Assembly (NCBI RefSeq): GCF_009834785.1 | Contig: NZ_WUYX01000033.1 | Span: 96,187 to 160,186 of the forward strand | DNA length: 64,000 nucleotides | DNA from: Natronorubrum halalkaliphilum | GTDB taxonomy: Archaea; Halobacteriota; Halobacteria; Halobacteriales; Natrialbaceae | Direction of reading: 5' to 3' | Shown: one piece after another, positions 58,838 to 64,000 of the stretch | How the letters are laid out: each line of letters begins with the position of its first letter | Position numbering within the stretch: position 1 is the first letter of the stretch | Notes under the pieces: generated by a model | The model's database searches: none | What the model saw: the letters and a program-made list of their open reading frames with translations, nothing else | Told to the model about the DNA's origin: nothing | Position numbers and translations under genes: made by a program

Positions 58838-58904
58838 GTATAGCTGTAGGGGATACACGTTCAAGCGGATTGTGTCTTAGAAAGCGTGAATATCTCCGGG
58901 TACA

Positions 58905-58916
58905 AGTTTCGAAACT
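58905..58916. promoter_or_regulatory. 12-bp palindrome upstream of copA (candidate operator)
   Basis: AGTTTCGAAACT is a perfect palindrome 68 bp upstream of the copA start, in the promoter region of a metal-export gene. A symmetric site suits a dimeric winged-helix regulator, and the candidate regulator in this island is the protein at 59512-60180. It is not proven to be an operator. Confidence 0.35.
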
Positions 58917-59083
58917 AAACTCGGTCGGTCCATCGGACGAATGATCGAAGATGATCGTCCCAGCGCCGTTCATGTTCGGCTCGAGATCTCCGTCGGCTGA
59001 TCATGGGCCGTGCAACGACTGACTTTCCCAGGAAACGGTGATTTCAGCCGGAAAATAGGCAGTTAGCAGCCGCCAACGCCGCC

Positions 59084-59320
59084 CTAATGCTCACCCAGTT
59101 GGTGATTGCCGTCGTGGTGGGCGCCGTGGCTGTGGTTGCCGTCGTGGTGATCGGTGTGGTCGTGATGGTCACCGTGTACGTGATCGCTCAACCGGTCGTG
59201 CATCCACTGGATCGCATCCGTGTCGGCGCTGCCGTCGTCCGCGCTCACGAGTGCCACGCCGCCGAGTAATCCGACGGCGACCAGTACGGCCAGCCCGATT
59301 CGGAGTGGGGTTCGGTTCAT
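59084..59320 (-). CDS. Small secreted histidine-rich protein
   Basis: A 78-residue protein. The signal peptide (RIGLAVLVAVGLLGGVALVSA) is followed by a mature chain of about 50 residues whose last 32 hold 13 histidines in HVHGDHHDHTDHHDGNHSH and GAHHDGNHQLGEH. His and Asp clusters of this type bind Cu, Zn or Ni. Lying between two copper-type ATPases, it is probably a metal sink outside the membrane (inference). Confidence 0.75.
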   Translation of the reverse strand: MNRTPLRIGLAVLVAVGLLGGVALVSADDGSADTDAIQWMHDRLSDHVHGDHHDHTDHHDGNHSHGAHHDGNHQLGEH

Positions 59321-59511
59321 TTGGGATCTCCTCAGTTACCGGTATCACCGGGGAAAGGGTATCAGTATGGGTGCAAACTCAGCGACGAGAGCGTTCGAGA
59401 CCGTTTCTCGGGCGATCTAATCGTGTTTCATTGACGAGACCGTTCGTGCGGCCCGAACACGACCCGCTGGAACGATCAGTACGAGCCACCGGCGGCGGCA
59501 GTCAGCCGCGA

Positions 59512-60180
59512 TCAGCGCTCCTCGAGGTCGTCGCTCGGATAGACGCGGTACGTCCGGCCTTGTCGTTCCCGATAGAGCAATCCCCGTTTTTCGAGGTCGG
59601 TGACGGTCTGGCTGACCTTGCTCTTCGAAAAGTCTGCTCGGTCCCGGAGCGCGATCTGCGTGATTCCGGGCGACTCGAGGACGGGCTCGAGAATTCGGCG
59701 TTCGTCCGCCGGGAGAACCTCGAGCACTCGTGGGGTCGAGTCCGACGTCGGGTCGGCTGCGGGTTCGGTGTCTGTCTTCGGTTCCGATTGGGACTCGGTT
59801 CTCGGTTCGGTTCCGGAGTCCGGCGACGACGGGCTCTCGATGCTCGCAAGCGTCGAGTCGGTCATCGTCGGATCGGTATCGTGCGCTCGAGTGTCGACCC
59901 GCTGACTCGCGTCCGTCCCCGTCGAGTCGCGGACGGCCCAGTAGATCCCAGCAACAGCGCCCGCGACGAGTAGCGATCCGAGCAGGTACCAGGCCGGCTG
60001 CAGGCCGTGGGTCGCGGTGTGGCCCATCATCTCGCCGTGAATCCGCATCTGGCGATACTGCTGCCACGCGGCAATCGCGCCTAGGGCGACGATCCCGGCC
60101 GTTACGGCGGCGATTACGGCGTCGAGTCTCGTTTGATCCACGGCTCTCGTCTCCATCGTTTTTCGGTGAGCATCCTCCAT
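59512..60180 (-). CDS. Membrane-anchored winged-helix protein, candidate metal sensor
   Basis: A 222-residue protein. Two hydrophobic segments (residues about 20-39 and 64-83) are separated by a short loop containing H48, M51, M52, H54 and H58 (IHGEMMGHTATHG). A long Ser/Asp/Glu-rich linker (about 85-145) leads to a winged-helix domain (VLPADERRILEPVLES, ITQIALRDRADFSKSKVSQTV, LEKRGLLYRERQGRTYRV). With two helices, both ends are on the cytoplasmic side and the His/Met loop faces out. That layout suggests a one-component sensor that ties metal outside to DNA binding inside. A start at residue 9 (60156) is also possible. Confidence 0.75.
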   Translation of the reverse strand: MEDAHRKTMETRAVDQTRLDAVIAAVTAGIVALGAIAAWQQYRQMRIHGEMMGHTATHGLQPAWYLLGSLLVAGAVAGIYWAVRDSTGTDASQRVDTRAHDTDPTMTDSTLASIESPSSPDSGTEPRTESQSEPKTDTEPAADPTSDSTPRVLEVLPADERRILEPVLESPGITQIALRDRADFSKSKVSQTVTDLEKRGLLYRERQGRTYRVYPSDDLEER

Positions 60181-60295
60181 GTTTCGCTTTGGAGAGACCG
60201 GACACGCACCCGCAAGCGAACCTGTTCGATGCCATGCGGCGATCGGTGATAACTGGGTGATAGTACTATGTTGCTCCGCCGATAGCTATCCGGCA

Positions 60296-60373
60296 ATGAG
60301 AGTCGAGGTCACCTCAATCGGGACGTTCGAGCACCGACGACGCCGACTCGAAGAGGGCTGTCGAGACCGATGA
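60296..60373 (+). CDS. Upstream ORF of 25 aa overlapping copB start
   Basis: The ATG at 60296 opens 25 codons ([20 protein letters not shown], then GCRDR) and its TGA overlaps the copB ATG as ATGA at 60370-60373, the usual form of translational coupling. A TATA-like GATAGCTATCC (60281-60291) is too close for a leaderless start here, but TAGTACTATG (60261-60270) lies about 27-35 bp upstream. The peptide has one His and one Cys. It could be a coupling ORF for copB. Confidence 0.4.
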   Translation: MRVEVTSIGTFEHRRRRLEEGCRDR

Positions 60374-62646
60374 GCGAGTCGACCAACGATCCCGGCGACA
60401 ATTCACGGACAGAGACCAACCCCGATCGAGACGAAAAGCCGTCGGACAGCTACTGCTCGTGTTGTCGCGTGTGTGACTGCTACCGCGACGCGCCGGGTGC
60501 CGACGAGAAGGCCGCGGATCGAAACGCTGGGCGCGACGATGACGATACCGAACACGACCACGACGAACCCCGTGATGACAGGCACGACGAGCACGACCAC
60601 GGCGACCACGTCGACCACTCGGACCACGAGGACATGTTCCGACAGCGGTTTTTCGTCTGTCTCGTGCTCGCGCTGCCGGTGCTGTACTACAGTCCGATGC
60701 TTCAGGACTGGTTCGGCTTCACCGCGGTGACGTTCCCGGGAAGCGGGTTCGTCGGTCCCGTCCTCGGCGTGGTCGTCTTCGCCTACGGCGGGATCCCGTT
60801 TCTCCGAATGGGTGCCGTCGAGGCCCGAAACCGAGAGCCCGGGATGATGTTGCTCATCTCGCTGGCGATCACCGTCGCGTTCGTCTACAGCATCGCGGCC
60901 GCCGGCTTCGGCATCGGCGAACCGTTCTTCTGGGAACTCGTTACCCTGATCGTCATCTTCCTTCTTGGCCACTGGATCGAGATGCGCAGCGTCAGGCGGG
61001 CCTCGGGTGCGCTCGACGAACTCGCCGAGTTGATGCCCGAGACGGCCGAGCGGATCGCTGATGACGGGGAGACGCGGGAGGTCCCGATCGACGACCTCGA
61101 GGAAGGCGAACTCGTCCTCGTCCGGCCCGGATCGAACGTGCCGGCCGACGGCGTCGTCGAGGAGGGCGAGTCGAACGTCAACGAGTCGATGGTCACCGGC
61201 GAGTCGAAACCGGTGAAGAAAGAGCCCGGCAGCGAGGTCATCGGCGGGACGACCAACCGCGACGGCAGCCTGCGCGTTCGCGTCGCCGCGACCGGCGAGG
61301 AGACGACGCTGTCGGGAATCATGCGACTGGTCGAGGACGCACAGGAGAGTCGGTCGAGGACGCAGGTTCTGGCCGACCGGGCCGCTGGCTGGCTGTTCTA
61401 CGCGGCGCTCGGCGTCGCCGCGGTGACCGCCGTCGGCTGGACGCTCGCCGTCGGCTTCGGACTGCCGGTCGTCGAGCGCGTCGTGACGGTGCTCGTCATC
61501 GCCTGTCCCCACGCGCTGGGGCTTGCCGTGCCCCTGGTCGTGGCCATCAACACCTCGATGGCCGCCCGGCACGGGATGCTCGTTCGTGATCGGATCGCCA
61601 TGGAACAAGCCCGAGATCTCGATACGGTCGTCTTCGACAAGACGGGGACGCTAACCGCGGGCGAGCAGGGCATCGTCGGGATCGAGACGGTCGCAGACTG
61701 GAGCGAGGACGACGTCCTCACGCTCGCGGCCGCCGCCGAGGGCGACTCCGAACACATGATCGCCCAGGCCATCCGCGACGAAGCGGCCGACCGCGGCCTC
61801 GAGGTGCCCGACGTCCGCGGGTTCGAGGCACTCGAGGGCCGGGGCGTCCGCGCGACGATCGAGCACGACGTGGCACCGGCCGTAGCTGGCGGTGAGCCGG
61901 ACGGCACCGGTGGATCGAGCGACCGAGACGGCCGCACCGTCTCCGTCGGCGGCCCGAACCTGCTCCGCCATCTCGAGGTCGACCCGGACGGCGACCTCGA
62001 GCGCTTCGCCGACGACGCCGGGTCCCGCGGCGAGGGCGTCGTCTACGTGCTCCGGGACGAGCAGGTCGTCGGGGCGATCGCGCTGGCAGACGTGATTCGC
62101 GAGGAAAGTTTCGAGGCGATCGACGCGCTCCACGGGATGGGCGTCGAGGTTGCGATGTTGACCGGCGACGACGCGGACGTCGCCCACAGCGTCGCCGACG
62201 AACTCGGCATCGACACCGTCTTCGCGGAGGTGTTACCCGAGGACAAAGACGAGAAGATCCTCGAGTTACAGGACCGGGGCCACTTGGTCGCGATGGTCGG
62301 CGACGGCGTCAACGACGCCCCCGCGCTGACGCGCTCGGACGTCGGCATCGCCATCGGCTCGGGAACCGACGTCGCCGTCGAGTCCGCCGACGTCGTGCTC
62401 GTCGAAAATGATCCGCGCGACGTCGCCAGCCTCGTCCGGCTGAGCGCGAAGAGCTACCGGAAGATGCAGGAGAACATCATCTGGGCGGCTGGCTACAACG
62501 TGTTCGCCCTGCCGCTTGCTGCCGGCGTGCTCGCACCGATCGGGATCCTGCTTTCGCCCGCGGTCGGCGCGGTGCTCATGTCCGCGAGCACGGTGATCGT
62601 CGCGATCAACGCGCAGTTGCTTCGACGGGCGGATCTATCGGTTTGA
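60370..62646 (+). CDS. copB: Copper-translocating P1B-type ATPase, CopB type
   Basis: A 758-residue protein. The N terminus has a Cys cluster ([11 protein letters not shown], Cys 29, 31, 32, 35, 37) and a His/Asp-rich stretch (residues about 55-90) instead of HMA domains. The ion-binding motif is CPH (379-381), typical of CopB rather than Cop[15 protein letters not shown] (Asp 423) and [11 protein letters not shown] are intact. Relatives transport Cu2+ or Ag+. The last codons DLSV run into TGA that coincides with the transposon end. Confidence 0.94.
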   Translation: MSESTNDPGDNSRTETNPDRDEKPSDSYCSCCRVCDCYRDAPGADEKAADRNAGRDDDDTEHDHDEPRDDRHDEHDHGDHVDHSDHEDMFRQRFFVCLVLALPVLYYSPMLQDWFGFTAVTFPGSGFVGPVLGVVVFAYGGIPFLRMGAVEARNREPGMMLLISLAITVAFVYSIAAAGFGIGEPFFWELVTLIVIFLLGHWIEMRSVRRASGALDELAELMPETAERIADDGETREVPIDDLEEGELVLVRPGSNVPADGVVEEGESNVNESMVTGESKPVKKEPGSEVIGGTTNRDGSLRVRVAATGEETTLSGIMRLVEDAQESRSRTQVLADRAAGWLFYAALGVAAVTAVGWTLAVGFGLPVVERVVTVLVIACPHALGLAVPLVVAINTSMAARHGMLVRDRIAMEQARDLDTVVFDKTGTLTAGEQGIVGIETVADWSEDDVLTLAAAAEGDSEHMIAQAIRDEAADRGLEVPDVRGFEALEGRGVRATIEHDVAPAVAGGEPDGTGGSSDRDGRTVSVGGPNLLRHLEVDPDGDLERFADDAGSRGEGVVYVLRDEQVVGAIALADVIREESFEAIDALHGMGVEVAMLTGDDADVAHSVADELGIDTVFAEVLPEDKDEKILELQDRGHLVAMVGDGVNDAPALTRSDVGIAIGSGTDVAVESADVVLVENDPRDVASLVRLSAKSYRKMQENIIWAAGYNVFALPLAAGVLAPIGILLSPAVGAVLMSASTVIVAINAQLLRRADLSV

Positions 62647-62682
62647 CCTCCTCCCCGCGCTGAAGCGCGAGGATTCCTCCGT

Positions 62683-62708
62683 GGGTAATCCAACCAGACT
62701 GGTTACCC
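62683..62708 (-). ncRNA. Candidate guide-RNA scaffold hairpin overlapping tnpB stop
   Basis: GGGTAA (62683-62688) pairs with TTACCC (62703-62708) and CCA (62690-62692) with TGG (62700-62702). The sequence differs from the 6930-6966 hairpin, but the position over the tnpB stop is the same. By the known TnpB rule the guide would derive from DNA just beyond the right end, the antisense of the copB 3' end. Confidence 0.4.
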
Positions 62709-63940
62709 CGGCTGTGAACTTGCGGGTTTGCTGACGCTGGTTTGGTCAAACAGACACGAACCTTCCCCAAAACGGGCGGGTACCCAGTCGTGTCCATCCC
62801 ACTCCCAGTACACCCCATCACACTCTTCCGAGTTCACGGGTGCGTCCCTGCCGCGTTCAGCAGACAGGGCAGCGGGCCGGGCCATCGGCCCCACTTCACT
62901 CTGCAACACGTTCCACGCCCCAACAACGTCACTATGAGCATCCAACTCACAGTCATGACACCGGAACGAATCGCCTGATCGAGTCACATCCTCACTACCA
63001 CACTCCGGACACCGACTACTCGAATCGGCTTCAGACACGTCCGCAACACGCATACCAACATCACCCAGCGTCAACGCTACCCGTTCCACGAGTTGGCGGT
63101 GCGACCAGAAATTGTGCGTCTTCTTGTTCACGTCCGCACTCCAATGAGTATCCAACACGTCGGTCAAGTCACCAACGTACACCGTGTCAACGTTCCGTTC
63201 GAGCAGCCACTCTGCGGCGTGTTTCACCGCCGCGTCACGACTGTGATTGCGTTTTCGTGACCTCGCATCGTACAAGCGTTGGATACGGTGGCTCGTGTAT
63301 TCGTCGTCTGGTAGTTTCGATTGGAGTGTGGCGATTCGCTTGGAATACCTCTGGAATCGATCAAACTCCGGGCGGGCGTGGTAGACGGCGGTATCACCGC
63401 TTTCGGTGACGACAGCTAGTGTGTTGTTCGCACCTACGTCGATGGCGGCTGCCCGCGTCGTGTTCTCTGAATCGAGTGTGTGAGTGAACGCATCCTCCCG
63501 CTGTTCACGTAGTTTGTCTGGTTGAATGCGGGCAAGATGCTGGACACGAAGCTGGTCAGCGTGTTCGTCGTAGATGAGTTCCAATCGGCTGTCGTCGCCG
63601 TCCCACTGTGGGTTGCCGCGGACTTCGAGTGTGATGCGTTCCTGATACTCGAAGTCGTAGCGGTCTTCGAGTACGTCACCGACGCCGAACTCCAACGTAC
63701 TTCGGTTTTCGTCCTTCGGTTTTCGTCCCAGTTGAGGGTGTAGAGGTCGTTGCGGACGAGGCCGTGAAGTTCGTAGCCGTCGTCACGGTTGCCCCAGTAG
63801 CCGGGTGGACTGGGTTTCTCGGTGACCGATGAGTTAGAGTCGTCGTGGTATTTGTCGAGGAGGCGGAAGTGGCTCCGCCATGCCTCCGAGTTTTTGGTCC
63901 CGTCCCAAAGTCGTCTAGAGTTCGCCTCTGGTAGCTTCAA
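62703..63940 (-). pseudogene. tnpB: TnpB-like endonuclease gene broken by a 14-bp duplication
   Basis: The upstream part reads [40 protein letters not shown] and DLYTLNWDENR. After the duplicated 14 bp at 63700-63727 the frame changes and continues EFGVGDVLEDRYDFEYQER to the end. Removing one copy gives a continuous protein. Downstream the catalytic and zinc residues are intact: AIDVGANNTLAVV, RCPECGSEDV with RCHDCELD, and AHSDVVGAWN. The usual N-terminal 50 or so residues are not found in frame at the window edge: on the minus strand another frame, ending TAG at 63915-63917, covers that place. Confidence 0.85.
63700..63727. repeat. 14-bp perfect tandem duplication inside tnpB
   Basis: CTTCGGTTTTCGTC occurs twice in direct succession (63700-63713 and 63714-63727). 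Because 14 is not a multiple of three, the second copy shifts the reading frame. The duplication is confined to one unit, which marks a recent mutation. Confidence 0.92.
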
Positions 63941-64000
63941 TTGACACCTCCATTGTGATGGCTGTTTTGGCTGAGCGCTCGAGCAGTTCGTCGGCGAACG

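Larger units (their letters stand above)
62643..64000 (-). mobile_element. Second solo-tnpB IS200/IS605-like element (left end beyond window)
   Basis: The right end is nearly identical to the element at 6896: the 38-nt block 62642-62679 matches 6895-6932 at 37 positions. It finishes in GTCAA on the tnpB strand exactly at the copB stop codon. A terminal hairpin lies at 62656-62669. No tnpA is visible, and the other end lies past the window. Confidence 0.75.

Noticed and set aside
63915..64000. Possible C terminus of another minus-strand gene ending TAG at 63915-63917
   Set aside because: The frame (ending SIEATRGEL) has a plausible composition, but only 28 codons are visible and they overlap the tnpB start region; undecidable at the window edge.

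Overview
The window is a high-GC, archaeal, haloarchaeal chromosome segment. The proteins are strongly acidic, start sites often lie about 25-30 bp behind TATA-like boxes (leaderless style), and the gene content includes a thermosome, Rio1, a Dim2/KH protein, the polymerase D large subunit, SUI1/eIF1 and a Get3/ArsA ATPase. Bacterial-type genes typical of Halobacteria are also present (UvrB, UvrC, NAD-dependent LigA, bacterial-type LeuRS). The look is that of a Natrinema/Haloterrigena-like genome, but the genus cannot be fixed from sequence alone. No rRNA, tRNA, CRISPR array, prophage or origin was recognised.

Layout. 0-5 kb: nucleotide excision repair (uvrB end, uvrC) with a GNAT enzyme and SUI1. 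5-8.4 kb: an ABC-2 exporter followed by a solo-tnpB IS200/IS605-like element with a frameshifted tnpB. 8.5-21 kb: ArsA/Get3, a lipoprotein, LigA, a ferredoxin, Rio1, a Trp-rich leader and trpS, a phosphoesterase, the KH protein, a thermosome subunit, an alanine dehydrogenase/ornithine cyclodeaminase homologue and a DUF2071 protein. 21-33.5 kb: LeuRS, Hsp20, Bcp peroxiredoxin, a site-2 protease, PheA, a truncated globin, the hemC-sumT-hemD tetrapyrrole cluster, a DHH phosphoesterase and a PHP protein. 33.5-38.6 kb: a gene-poor stretch, small conserved proteins, Nfu, PanE, a rubredoxin-like protein and a hydrolase. 38.8-43 kb: PolD large subunit and a PPC-domain protein. 43.3-49.7 kb: a complete peptide ABC importer operon (binding protein, two permeases, two ATPases). 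49.9-56 kb: small ORFs, a highly structured non-coding stretch, a secreted protein, an SAH/MTA-type deaminase, an FkbM methyltransferase, a kinase-like phosphotransferase and a SpoIIM-like membrane protein. 56-62.6 kb: a metal (probably copper) homeostasis island with two P1B ATPases, a His-rich secreted peptide and a membrane-anchored winged-helix protein. 62.6-64 kb: a second solo-tnpB element, broken by a 14-bp tandem duplication.

The most interesting signal is upstream of trpS. A 27-codon ORF at 14209-14292, positioned to be leaderless, carries Trp at codons 7, 9 and 11. All three Trp codons sit in the loop of a perfect 11-bp stem. This is the architecture of a Trp-sensing leader-peptide attenuator, here in an archaeon and in front of tryptophanyl-tRNA synthetase. 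Second is the copper island, where the winged-helix protein has two membrane segments separated by a short His/Met-rich loop, suggesting a one-component membrane metal sensor. Third, the two tnpB elements share a 38-nt right end with one mismatch, have hairpins overlapping the tnpB stop codon, and both abut the stop codon of the preceding host gene.
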